The notes under the pieces are model-generated. The model saw only the letters and a list, made by a program, of their open reading frames with translations. It had not been told where the DNA came from and made no database searches. From Scatosoma sp045660225 (lineage in GTDB: Bacteria; Bacillota; Clostridia; Christensenellales; Borkfalkiaceae), in NCBI GenBank assembly GCA_045660225.1, contig JAZRDK010000077.1:11351-75350 (forward strand): DNA of 64,000 bases, written 5' to 3'. Of the stretch, positions 18,364-25,994 are shown piece by piece. The position numbers and the translations under genes are program-made. The first letter of the stretch is position 1. Each line of letters starts with the position of its first letter.

Positions 18364-18498
18364 TTACGATTCAAACCCGTCACCTTCTTCAACGTCCCAT
18401 TCCCATTCCAGGGAGACGCTGCCCGTGATGACGTCTTCTGCCAGCTCTACAATCTCTACGAAAAGAGAAGGATAGCCTTTCTTGCCAAATTGTTCCAT
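18364..18498 (-). CDS. Small peptide gene (44 aa) leading the giant-gene operon
   Basis: A 44-codon frame from the ATG at 18498 to TAA at 18364-18366, preceded by AAAGGAG nine bases upstream. Its stop codon abuts the GGAGG ribosome site of the giant gene 14 bases before that start, so the two are probably coupled. The peptide has a short basic N-terminus (MEQFGKKGYPSLF), a centre EIVELAEDVITGS, and an acidic aromatic tail (SLEWEWDVEEGDGFES). From memory the YPSLFVEIVELAEDVITGS part resembles the start of many unnamed 45 to 60 residue Clostridia peptides of the form Y-E-K-P-x-x-E-h-x-x-L-x-E-D-h-I-T. No function is known to me. It could be a RiPP-like precursor, a leader peptide or a surface-associated peptide. 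Confidence 0.65.
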   Translation of the reverse strand: MEQFGKKGYPSLFVEIVELAEDVITGSVSLEWEWDVEEGDGFES

Positions 18499-18596
18499 AG
18501 TTTTTACTCCTTTAAGAGTTTATTTTTGCCTTTTCGCGCCCCCAATTCGCCCACGTGAGAGCGCATACGTTTCATTATAAATAATGATACGATTTC

Positions 18597-18625
18597 ATTA
18601 TATAACCAAAAAATGCCCTTGTCAA
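18597..18625 (-). promoter_or_regulatory. Consensus promoter for the small peptide / giant protein operon
   Basis: On the minus strand a perfect TTGACA (18625-18620), 17-bp spacer and TATAAT (18602-18597). The predicted start near 18590 gives a leader of about 92 bases before the 44-residue gene. Confidence 0.85.
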
Positions 18626-18716
18626 TGACGAAAACTGCACGATTTATTGCAAATTCTGCACATTTTTATTTTTTATTTTCCGCGCAATTTAGTCATCAAA
18701 CGGGCGGATTAGCGCG

Positions 18717-18760
18717 CAAAAAAAGACGACGGATTGCTCCATCGCCTTCGTTTTTTTGTG
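18717..18760 (-). terminator. Probable terminator of cysE-cysS
   Basis: On the minus strand ACGAAGGCGAT and ATCCGTCGT form an imperfect stem around a GGAGCA loop, followed by CTTTTTTT. Confidence 0.5.
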
Positions 18761-18780
18761 TTTTTAGTTTGGCAAACGCG

Positions 18781-20181
18781 TTAATTTTTCGTCAGCTCAT
18801 AACCCGTTTTGCTGTCCTTCACAGCATAGCCCATTTCCGCAAGTTTCGCCCTTAATTCGTCGCTCTTTGCCCAGTCGCGGTTCAAGCGCGCCTGCCAACG
18901 TTCTTCGGCAACCGCCTGTACGTCTTGGGGAATTTCGCTACCCTTTTCACCGTACTGCGACGCGTACGCCTTCGCGTCTTTTTTGAAAAGCCCCAAAAGC
19001 GCGTACGTTTTTCTGATTTGGTTTGCGTATGCAACCGCTTTCGCGTCGCCCTGCGCCAACCATTTTTTCACGTCCTTGAAATAGCCGAAAAGGTTGGAAA
19101 GTGCCAACGCGGTGTTGAAATCGTCGCTCATGCAAGCGTTGAATTCTTCGTCCACGACGCGCGCCGTGTTTTCATCGTCCGCACTCGCCTGCAAGCGCGA
19201 ATCGTCCGCCTGCGCAAGCAACGCGTAGAAATCGGATAAATGCTTTTCCGCGGACGGGAATAAGTCGTCCGTGACGTTGATGTCGTTTCTGTAATTCGTT
19301 TGCAACAGCGCGAATTTCACCGCTTCGTCCGAATATTTTTCCAAAAGCTCGGCAAGCAGAAGGCTGTTCCCAAGCGATTTGCTCATTTTTTGACCGTTGA
19401 CTTTAATCAAGCCGTTGTGCGTCCAGTATTTAACAAACTGTTTGCCCGTCAACGCTTCCGTTTGCGCAATTTCGTTTTCGTGGTGCGGGAAAATCAAGTC
19501 CCTTCCACCGCCGTGGATATCGATTTGTTCGCCAAACGCCTGCTTATTCATCGCCGAACACTCGATATGCCAACCGGGTCTGCCCTTGCCCCAAGGCGAT
19601 TCCCAGTAAATTTCGCCGGGTTTCGCGCTCTTCCACAACGCGAAATCGTACGCGTTTTTCTTCTCTTCGTCGTTGTCTACACGCACGCCGTCCAACGCGT
19701 CTTCAATGTTCCTGTTCGACAATTTACCGTACCCAGGGTAGGATGCAACGTCAAAATACACGTCCCCGTTCTTCGTCGGATACGCATGCCCTTTGGCAAT
19801 CAACGTGGACACGAAATCGATGATATTTTCAATGTTTTCCGTCGCCTTCAACCATACGTCAGGGTCGTCCACGGCAAACTTATCCATAATCGTGTTGATG
19901 TTTTCAATCATCATCTTTGCGTACTCGTCCGCAGGAATCCCCGTTTCCTTCGATTTCGCGATAATTTTATCGTCCACGTCCGTGTAATTGCGCGCGTAGG
20001 TTACGTCGTAACCTAACTTTTTCAAATATTTACGCATAATGTCGTAAATCTACGCCTGATATCCGTGTCCGATATGCGCTTCGCCCGAAACGGTAATACC
20101 GCAAGCGTACATTTTCACCTTGTTTTCTTCCAAAGGCACAAACTCTTCTTTTCTCTTCGTCAACGAATTGTAAATTTTCAT
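18781..20181 (-). CDS. cysS: Cysteine--tRNA ligase, interrupted by an in-frame TAG at codon 44
   Basis: CysRS charges tRNA-Cys. Read through, the frame has 466 codons, a normal length, with MYACGITVSGEAHIGHG (HIGH motif) at the start, NYTDVDDKII, WHIECSAM and MSKSLGNS (KMSKS motif). Codon 44 (20052-20050) is TAG, aligning with a hydrophobic position in CysRS. The part after it has its own ATG at 20037 but would lack the HIGH motif and be inactive. The true start at 20181 overlaps the cysE stop (ATGA). TAG also ends two other genes here, at 31173 and 33939, so reassigned TAG is unlikely. A single-base change from TTG would explain it. It may be a base error, a real mutation backed by another copy, or readthrough. 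Confidence 0.85.
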
Positions 20182-20876
20182 TTTTCTATCTCCGTTTTTT
20201 CTTTATTTTCCTTTTCATCGCGTACCTGGGTGGCTCTTTTCTTCCCCGAACGCTTTTCTTCCGCCTTCCGCGCTTCTTCTTTTGCCAGCTCTTCCTTCGC
20301 TTCTAAAGACAACGCTTGCACCGCGATTAAGCCTGCGTGCGCGTACTCTTCGTCCGGTTTTCGAATCCGCACGATACGTCCAGGCACGCCCACCACCGTC
20401 GCGTACGGTGGCACTTCCTTCAACACAACCGCGCCCGCGCCGATTTTCGCGCCCTTACCGACGGTAAATCCGCCAAGCACCTTCGCGCCCGCCGACAAAA
20501 CGACGTCTTCCATAATCGTCGGATGTCGTTTTCCACGCTCCTTACCAGTACCGCCCAGCGTAACGCCTTGGTAAATGACCGTTCCCTTATGCACTTCCGC
20601 CGTTTCGCCGATAACGACGCCCGACCCGTGGTCGATAAACACGCCCCCTTCGATTTTTGCGCCAGGGTGAATTTCTACGCCCGTAAACAAGCGTCCTGCC
20701 TGGCTGATAACGCGCGCGATAAATTTCAGTTTAATGCGCCTAAAAAACCGCGCAAGTCGATACCACATCAAGGCGTGCACCCCAGAGTAGGTGACGAGAA
20801 TTTCAAACCAGTTTCTCGCCGCAGGGTCGTTCGCCTTCGCGGCTTTAATGTCCGCACTTAAATTTTTGAACCACAT
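20178..20876 (-). CDS. cysE: Serine O-acetyltransferase
   Basis: A 232-residue enzyme making O-acetylserine from serine and acetyl-CoA, the first step of cysteine synthesis. The left-handed hexapeptide beta-helix is clear: GVEIHPGAKIEGGVFIDHGSG with the catalytic-type histidine, then VIGETAEVHKGTVIYQGVTLGG. The extra charged C-terminal tail (EEAR KAEEKRSGKKRATQ) is longer than in compact CysE forms. It is first in the T-box operon and overlaps cysS by four bases. Pairing cysteine synthesis with cysteinyl-tRNA synthetase under uncharged tRNA-Cys control is typical of Bacillota. Confidence 0.93.
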   Translation of the reverse strand: MWFKNLSADIKAAKANDPAARNWFEILVTYSGVHALMWYRLARFFRRIKLKFIARVISQAGRLFTGVEIHPGAKIEGGVFIDHGSGVVIGETAEVHKGTVIYQGVTLGGTGKERGKRHPTIMEDVVLSAGAKVLGGFTVGKGAKIGAGAVVLKEVPPYATVVGVPGRIVRIRKPDEEYAHAGLIAVQALSLEAKEELAKEEARKAEEKRSGKKRATQVRDEKENKEKTEIEK

Positions 20877-20904
20877 ATCCCTTCTCTCCTAAACGTAGCT
20901 TTTT

Positions 20905-21150
20905 GATAAAAAAGACGCCTTTACGCACAATGCGTAAAGGCGTCGTTCAACGCTGTCCCACTTTACTTCAAAAGCCGTTGGCTTTCCTTTTTCGCCCGAT
21001 AACGGGGGCATCCGCGGAGATTAATCCGTCCTTAACGCGGAAACGCACTTTCACCGATTTTCTTTCCCACGACGCGCTTTCAGCCTACGGCGCGACTCTC
21101 TGTTTTTGGCAAAGACAACTTCGGTTACTCTTTTCCCGCTCGGTATTCAT
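20905..21150 (-). promoter_or_regulatory. Cysteine T-box leader with terminator
   Basis: On the minus strand the leader starts with an AGAGAG...GGCTGAAAG stem I signature (21102 downward), contains a plausible TGC specifier in GTGAAAGTGCG, then the T-box motif AGTGGGACAGCG (20962-20951, a variant of the GGGTGGTACCGCG consensus). A perfect 14-bp terminator stem follows (20914-20927 with 20931-20944) and a T-tract. Uncharged tRNA-Cys would favour antitermination and expression of cysE-cysS. The cysteine specifier is inferred from position and gene content. Confidence 0.85.
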
Positions 21151-21157
21151 TTTTCTT

Positions 21158-21186
21158 ATTATATCATATTCCGTTTCGAAACGCAA
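21158..21186 (-). promoter_or_regulatory. Promoter of the T-box cysE-cysS operon
   Basis: Minus strand TTGCGT (21186-21181), 17-bp spacer, TATAAT (21163-21158). Confidence 0.75.
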
Positions 21187-21211
21187 GTGTTTTCAATCGG
21201 AAAGATTTTTC

Positions 21212-21838
21212 TTATTTAATAAACAAATTTTTGACGCCGTATTCGTCAAACGCGCGTTGTATCATCGCAGGATTGTACACTTTACGAGTAAGCAGGTACG
21301 AGATGACGACGTCTTTTGGACGCGTATAATCAAACTCTTCGTACAAAAGCGTAAACATCGTCTTCAAATCTTCCATTGAAATTTGCGCCGTCAACGCAAT
21401 CGAAAACAACAGGTTTTTCGTCGGCAAAAACTTGCCTTTCCAAATCTTATGCCAAATTTCTTCGCTGACGTCAAGCGGTTCGCCCACGCTCTTTTCATTC
21501 AAACCGTATTTGGCAAGGATATTTCTAAAATGTTTGGCAAACCCGTATTTCGAACGGTTGTTTTTGATGCGTCCAAAAAAGCCGAGCGGTACGAAGGAAA
21601 AGGAAAACGTCAAATCTGCCAATCTTGATTTCAGCTCTTTCAACAATTCGTCCTTTTTTTCCTGCGTGGCAAGGCGCATCGTATCCGCAGGAAGGGTGTA
21701 CGTCCGCGTACGCCCAAACTCGTCCACCTTCGACGTCTGCATCAACGGCATTTTATAGCCTGGCAAAACGCAGAGTTTATCATAATTTGCATACTTCTCG
21801 CAAAAATATCCGTCCAAATCCGTGATAAAATCGAACAT
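21212..21838 (-). CDS. Hypothetical protein with a helical C-terminal domain common in Clostridia
   Basis: 208 residues with AAGGAG seven bases before the ATG. The N-terminal part (FITDLDGYF, GYKMPLMQTSKVDEFGRTRTY) is not recognised. The C-terminal ~65 residues, starting TKNLLFSIALTAQISMEDLK and ending with an R-P-K-D-hydrophobic stretch and ...AFDEYGV, resemble a helical domain found at the end of many Clostridia proteins of unknown role; this is a memory-level resemblance. No signal peptide or membrane segment. It stands alone between the T-box operon and the DeoR gene, reading away from the latter. Function unknown. Confidence 0.7.
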   Translation of the reverse strand: MFDFITDLDGYFCEKYANYDKLCVLPGYKMPLMQTSKVDEFGRTRTYTLPADTMRLATQEKKDELLKELKSRLADLTFSFSFVPLGFFGRIKNNRSKYGFAKHFRNILAKYGLNEKSVGEPLDVSEEIWHKIWKGKFLPTKNLLFSIALTAQISMEDLKTMFTLLYEEFDYTRPKDVVISYLLTRKVYNPAMIQRAFDEYGVKNLFIK

Positions 21839-22037
21839 TTGCCATCTCCTTGTCTACTTTCTTATCTTATTATACCCCACGCGAAAAAAAAACGCAAGTA
21901 AGATAAGCACGTTTGCCAAATTTTTATTCTTTTTTCATCCTTCCTTCTTTTCACAGGCGAAAATGTAAGTTTTTTTCGTTTTTTGCGCGCTTTTTGTAAA
22001 AAATTATAGAAAATACGCGAAAAACAAGGGCTTTTAC

Positions 22038-22066
22038 TTGCTTTTTTCATTTTTTTATGTTACATT
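22038..22066 (+). promoter_or_regulatory. Probable promoter of the DeoR-type regulator gene
   Basis: TTGCTT (22038-22043), 17-bp spacer, TACATT (22061-22066). The rest of 21839-22037 is AT-rich with no gene. Confidence 0.55.
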
Positions 22067-22101
22067 TAGATTGTTCAATATACCAAAAAGGAGTACAACG
22101 T

Positions 22102-22860
22102 ATGAAAAGAGACCGTATTGCGGAAATTGCAGAACTTTTAGACAAGCGCGGTAAGTTGACTTTGGAGCAACTGGAAGATTATTTCCCCAACGTTTCGCAA
22201 ATGACCTTGCGACGCGACCTTTTCCAACTGGAAGAAGAAGGTAAAATCATCCGCGTCCGCGGCGGCGCGATGTCCGTACGCGAAGTGCAAAAAACTTCGG
22301 GCGAGCCGTACACGAAGAAAACGACGATTCATACGGACGAAAAAATCGTTATCGCGCAAAAGGCGACCAGCCTTATCGACGAAGGCGCGTCCATTTTCCT
22401 TGACGGCGGTACGACGGCGCTGTATCTTGCCAAAGAACTCCCCGACAAAGTCTACAACGTGTTTACAAACGGGCTTGCCGTCGCCACCGAGCTTGCCAAG
22501 AAAAAGAACGTCGTGGTCAACCTTCTCGGCGGTCAACTGATTAAGGAAAACCTTGCCACCGTTTCTTCCTTCTCGTCATTGTATTTCACGGACACGAATT
22601 TCGAACTTGCCATCATCTCCGCGTCCGCGTTCACGACGGAAAACGGATTTTCGTGCAGTTCGCAAATCGAAGCGGAACTTTTGCGCGTTATTTGCAAAAA
22701 GGCTAAATTTTTGTATATGATGCTCGACAGCTCGAAAATCGGCAAAATCAAACCGCACACCTTCGCGCGCGCGGAAGACATCAACGTATTAATCACGGAC
22801 AACGATTTCCCCGACGCTTTGAAAAACAAGTTCAAAGAAATGGACGTCGTCGTCATCTAA
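22102..22860 (+). CDS. DeoR/GlpR family transcriptional regulator
   Basis: 252 residues from the ATG at 22102, preceded by AAGGAG. The N-terminal winged helix reads RIAEIAELLDKRGKLTLEQL and TLRRDLFQLEEEGKIIRVRG; the C-terminal DeoR sensor domain has IDEGASIFLDGGTTALYLA. Members usually repress sugar-phosphate or nucleoside catabolism genes and respond to a phosphorylated sugar. No transporter or kinase gene is adjacent, so its target is not evident; the gene may regulate loci elsewhere. It ends at a bidirectional terminator shared with the convergent YwaF-like gene. Confidence 0.9.
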   Translation: MKRDRIAEIAELLDKRGKLTLEQLEDYFPNVSQMTLRRDLFQLEEEGKIIRVRGGAMSVREVQKTSGEPYTKKTTIHTDEKIVIAQKATSLIDEGASIFLDGGTTALYLAKELPDKVYNVFTNGLAVATELAKKKNVVVNLLGGQLIKENLATVSSFSSLYFTDTNFELAIISASAFTTENGFSCSSQIEAELLRVICKKAKFLYMMLDSSKIGKIKPHTFARAEDINVLITDNDFPDALKNKFKEMDVVVI

Positions 22861-22879
22861 CCCCAACGAAAAAACAAAA

Positions 22880-22910
22880 AACTCGACTTTTCGCAAGTCG
22901 AGTTTTTTTC
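22880..22910. terminator. Bidirectional terminator between deoR-type gene and YwaF-like gene
   Basis: AACTCGACTT (22880-22889) pairs with AAGTCGAGTT (22895-22904), with a T-run on the plus side and an A-run on the other, serving both convergent genes. Confidence 0.85.
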
Positions 22911-22925
22911 TTTGTTTTTTCGCGT

Positions 22926-23891
22926 TTACTTCGCCGTTTCTTCGTCCGTTTTCTTGCCTATTTTTCGTTTCATTTTACGCCAAAGGCATACCATGTCCGT
23001 CTTGAATTGTTTATAATCGAAAATCATCGCCAAGCCAAACGAGAGTGGCAACACCAAAATAAACACGGGGAAAATCATCCAAAACCACGGCCAGTACTTA
23101 AGCTCGCCCTTATGTGGGCCGATGGGTACGGTCTTGAAAAAGTCGGGGCACAAATAGGTAAAAATCTTGCCGATATCGTCTTCCACAATCGTCCATTTTC
23201 CGTCGACTTCTTCCAGCTCTAAAGGGCCCCAAATATACGACGTGTTTTTATAATTCGGCACGAAGAATTGCAATCCGTCCGCGTTTTCGCCGTCCCTAAG
23301 CGGAATAAAGCCCAACTCGCTTTGTAAAATTTGGTTGAGCATAATAAACAGCATCACAAGCAACAGCGCAACGGGCGCAATCCAAATGCGTTTATACGAA
23401 AGAGTGTGTTTTTTGAAAAGTACCATCAAAAGCGGAACGGCAATAATCATCCAATGGTGATAATAAAACCTTAAAACGTCCCAAATCTCCGCCATTTGCT
23501 CTTCCATACCGCCTTTTGCAATCGGCTCTTGCGGATAGAAAAAGGTGATAAGCCCCGTCAAAACGCCTATGTAAAACATATAATCCTTCACGTACTTGTT
23601 TTTCATGAAGTAGAAGAAGGGGAAAAGCGCGATGTTCGCACCGCAAATATTGACGAACCAAGAATCTCTAAGCCCACGGTCGGTAATGTGGAAACCACCT
23701 TCATAGCTTGCGTAGGGCGGAACGAACATTTTCAAGAAATGCAACAAAAACCCAACGACAAGCAGGGAAAACAATACGATATTTTGCGTACGCGAAGACG
23801 CGTTTCTCAACATAAAATATAAACCGAGCAAACCGCCGATTTGCAAAACAATAAAGAAGAAATACCAAAAGTTAAACATTTGTACTTCCAT
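22926..23891 (-). CDS. YwaF/TMEM164-like integral membrane protein, second copy
   Basis: 321 residues from the ATG at 23891, chosen for the AAGGAG eight bases before it; an alternative GTG lies 9 bases upstream. About seven hydrophobic segments. Segments comparable to those of the protein at 944-1807 include WFVNICGANIALFPFFYF with an intramembrane cysteine and RFYYHHWMIIAVPLL with histidines. A soluble-looking stretch of about 70 residues (GFIPLRDGENADGL ... GPLELEEVDGKW) interrupts the C-terminal half and is not seen in the first copy. It follows the HAD gene by 55 bases on the same strand and may share its transcript. Function unknown; lipid acyl transfer is speculative. Confidence 0.55.
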   Translation of the reverse strand: MEVQMFNFWYFFFIVLQIGGLLGLYFMLRNASSRTQNIVLFSLLVVGFLLHFLKMFVPPYASYEGGFHITDRGLRDSWFVNICGANIALFPFFYFMKNKYVKDYMFYIGVLTGLITFFYPQEPIAKGGMEEQMAEIWDVLRFYYHHWMIIAVPLLMVLFKKHTLSYKRIWIAPVALLLVMLFIMLNQILQSELGFIPLRDGENADGLQFFVPNYKNTSYIWGPLELEEVDGKWTIVEDDIGKIFTYLCPDFFKTVPIGPHKGELKYWPWFWMIFPVFILVLPLSFGLAMIFDYKQFKTDMVCLWRKMKRKIGKKTDEETAK

Positions 23892-23946
23892 ATCGAGCAC
23901 TCCTTATACAACCGTTTTTCTTTTTGCCTTTATCCTTGCCCTATCT

Positions 23947-24666
23947 TTACAAGATTTCGAGCAGTTTTTCAAGTTTATGAATTTCGTACGTCGGCTGAAA
24001 CCCCGTTGCGTTTTCCTGCCCACCAGGATTATACCAACAACTGTCCATCCCCACCGCCATCGCCCCGGCAACGTCGGAGGAAAGCGAGTCGCCTATCATA
24101 AGACACTCTTCCTTTTTGGCCTGCAATTTTTCAAGCATCCTTTCGAAAAATTCGGGCAACGGCTTGATACAGCCCAACGCTTCGGACACGAACACCGCCT
24201 TTGCATAAGGGAACAGTTTGCAAAGCCTTGCGCGTTGAATTTCCAAAAGCCCGTTCGTCGCAATGCACACGTCGTATTCTCCACCGTTTTTCTTGGACAG
24301 TTTCTTTACCACTTCTTCCGCCCCGTCCATCATCGCGCCTTCGCGCGCCAAAAGCTCTAAAAACCGCTTGCTCGTTGCTTTGGGGTCGGCGTTGCAAGGA
24401 AATTTTTCAAAAATCCGCGCAAACACGCCGTATAAATGCGTGCGGTAAAGCTGATGATATTCGCGCTGGATTCTTTCGTCGTGCACGTCGTACAGCCCCG
24501 TCTTCGTCCACTCGTCTTCAGAAAAAAACCGACTGGCTTTGGCAAGCTCCGCCGTGTAGGCAAGCCCTAGTTCTTTATATAACTCTTCAAAGGCGGACGT
24601 TTCGTCGTTAATATAATGCAAAAGGGTGTGGTCGGCGTCAAAAATAAGGCATTTATATTTTTTCAT
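23947..24666 (-). CDS. HAD family hydrolase, YjjG-like nucleotidase
   Basis: 239 residues with HAD motif I CLIFDADHTLL (nucleophile and acid/base aspartates), motif II VCIATNG, lysine in LGCIKPLPEFFERM, and motif IV MIGDSLSSDVAGAMAVG. The helical cap between motifs I and II and the overall pattern match YjjG-type phosphatases that act on pyrimidine nucleoside monophosphates or remove odd nucleotides. Cytoplasmic. It is third in a minus-strand cluster with a small gene and a PHP phosphatase, 21 bases after the small gene. Confidence 0.85.
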   Translation of the reverse strand: MKKYKCLIFDADHTLLHYINDETSAFEELYKELGLAYTAELAKASRFFSEDEWTKTGLYDVHDERIQREYHQLYRTHLYGVFARIFEKFPCNADPKATSKRFLELLAREGAMMDGAEEVVKKLSKKNGGEYDVCIATNGLLEIQRARLCKLFPYAKAVFVSEALGCIKPLPEFFERMLEKLQAKKEECLMIGDSLSSDVAGAMAVGMDSCWYNPGGQENATGFQPTYEIHKLEKLLEIL

Positions 24667-24687
24667 CTCGTACCTGCCCCCCTTCTT

Positions 24688-24894
24688 TTACCAATCTTGT
24701 TTTTTCAAGGACTTGTCCTTCACGTCGTCGTAGTACGCAAAATACCGTTCCTTAAACTGTGCAGGCGAAAGCGTCGTTTCCCCGTCACAGCGCATCCTTT
24801 CCAACATTTCTTCTAATTCGTCGGGCGTGAAATCGCCGATTTCCGTTTCTTCGCCGATTTCCTGCAACAATTTGAGTATATCCAACTTTGACAT
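24688..24894 (-). CDS. Small hypothetical protein (68 aa)
   Basis: Starts at 24894, two bases after the PHP gene's stop, with GGAG ten bases upstream inside that gene. The peptide is acidic and helical (LDILKLLQEIGEETEIGDFTPDELEEMLERM) with a tail rich in charged and aromatic residues (FKERYFAYYDD). I recognise no family. Its position between two phosphatase genes suggests cotranscription only. Confidence 0.65.
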   Translation of the reverse strand: MSKLDILKLLQEIGEETEIGDFTPDELEEMLERMRCDGETTLSPAQFKERYFAYYDDVKDKSLKKQDW

Positions 24895-24896
24895 CG

Positions 24897-25730
24897 TTAA
24901 ATCTCCACTTTGATATGTTCGCCACGACAAGGCACGGTGAGATAGGTAAACCCGATTGCCTTCAACCTTTCAACGACTTCGTCAAACTTGTCCGCAACGC
25001 GCGCAACCAAATGCGCGTCCGAGCCAAACGAAATTTTCCTTCCGCCCAACGCGAAATACCTTTCCACGACGTCGTAATCAGGCAACGTCGCCTGTTCGGC
25101 CATCTTGCTGGCGCTGTTGATTTCTAAAATTTTGTCCTTTTGAATAATCGTTTTCAAAATCTCGTCGATTTTCTCAGCGAAATCGGCAACGCGCATCTTC
25201 CTGTCTTCAAACGGCACGTACCTGCAAACGTATCCGATATGCCCCACGACGTCGTAGGGGTAGGGCGCGTCCAAACTGCGTTTTACAAGGTCTAAATACG
25301 CGTCGTACTCGCTTTTTTTGTCTTTCTCGAACGCGCAGTAGCAATAATCTTTGCCGTCGACGCCGTGCACGCTGTTGATGACGTAGTCGGGTTGATGCTT
25401 TTTGCAAAATTCCACGTACTTTTTCAAAACGTTTTCGTCGTCGTCATAACCGAACTCGATGCCGACAAGCACGTTCAAAACACCGGCGTAGTCTTCCTGC
25501 AAATGCCTTGCGTGGTGGAAATACTCGTCACGGACGCTTTGCTCCCGTTTCAAAACTTCTTGCAAACGTTCGGGGAAAAATTCCAACTTATAACCACCGT
25601 CGTAATGTTCGTTTACGCCGTAAAAACAAAGCCCCCTTTCGCTGGCGGTTTGCAACATCTCTTCCAAGCTGTTTCTTCCGTCGTGCGAGAAGGCGGAGTG
25701 CGTATGTAAATCCGTACGAAATTTTGCCAT
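24897..25730 (-). CDS. PHP domain phosphoesterase, histidinol-phosphatase-like
   Basis: 277 residues from the ATG at 25730. PHP metal-ligand motifs in order: DLHTHSAFSHDG, GVNEHYD, GIEFGYD, NSVHGVDGKDY, DVVGHIGYV and SFGSDAHL. This set matches HisK/HisJ-type histidinol-phosphatases, which release histidinol from its phosphate. No other histidine genes are nearby, so a related phosphoesterase role is possible. The ribosome site is weak (AAAGTGGG). It heads the cluster with the 68-residue gene and the HAD gene. Confidence 0.85.
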   Translation of the reverse strand: MAKFRTDLHTHSAFSHDGRNSLEEMLQTASERGLCFYGVNEHYDGGYKLEFFPERLQEVLKREQSVRDEYFHHARHLQEDYAGVLNVLVGIEFGYDDDENVLKKYVEFCKKHQPDYVINSVHGVDGKDYCYCAFEKDKKSEYDAYLDLVKRSLDAPYPYDVVGHIGYVCRYVPFEDRKMRVADFAEKIDEILKTIIQKDKILEINSASKMAEQATLPDYDVVERYFALGGRKISFGSDAHLVARVADKFDEVVERLKAIGFTYLTVPCRGEHIKVEI

Positions 25731-25757
25731 AATACCCACTTTCAAACGATTTTCTAC

Positions 25758-25786
25758 ATTATAGCACAGCCACACTTTTTTTTCAA
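25758..25786 (-). promoter_or_regulatory. Promoter of the PHP-HAD cluster
   Basis: Minus strand TTGAAA (25786-25781), 17-bp spacer, TATAAT (25763-25758). Confidence 0.75.
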
Positions 25787-25912
25787 GTATACGACGGGGA
25801 AAAAGTTGTGAATTTTTGCATATTTTTCCACTTATCCCCTAAAAACGCGCGCTTTATTGTAAGCGTTTGCCAACGAAGGCAAATCCCCCCGTTTTTGCCA
25901 TTTTTCTCCCTA

Positions 25913-25941
25913 TTGACGGGCGCAAAAATCTCCCTTATAAT
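25913..25941 (+). promoter_or_regulatory. Promoter of the NlpC/P60 lipoprotein gene
   Basis: TTGACG (25913-25918), 17-bp spacer, TATAAT (25936-25941). Confidence 0.8.
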
Positions 25942-25994
25942 CGACGTAGCGTTTTTTCTTTTTTCAAAACGCAACGCTTTTAAGGGAGAATTTT

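Noticed and set aside
18781..20037. Taking the downstream ATG at 20037 as a true cysS start
   Set aside because: It would remove the HIGH motif essential for ATP binding; the upstream part is in frame and coupled to cysE.
20037..20181. Stop-codon reassignment (TAG as sense) as an explanation for the cysS amber
   Set aside because: Genes at 30165-31175 and 33054-33941 end naturally at TAG, and no other in-frame TAG was noticed in conserved genes.
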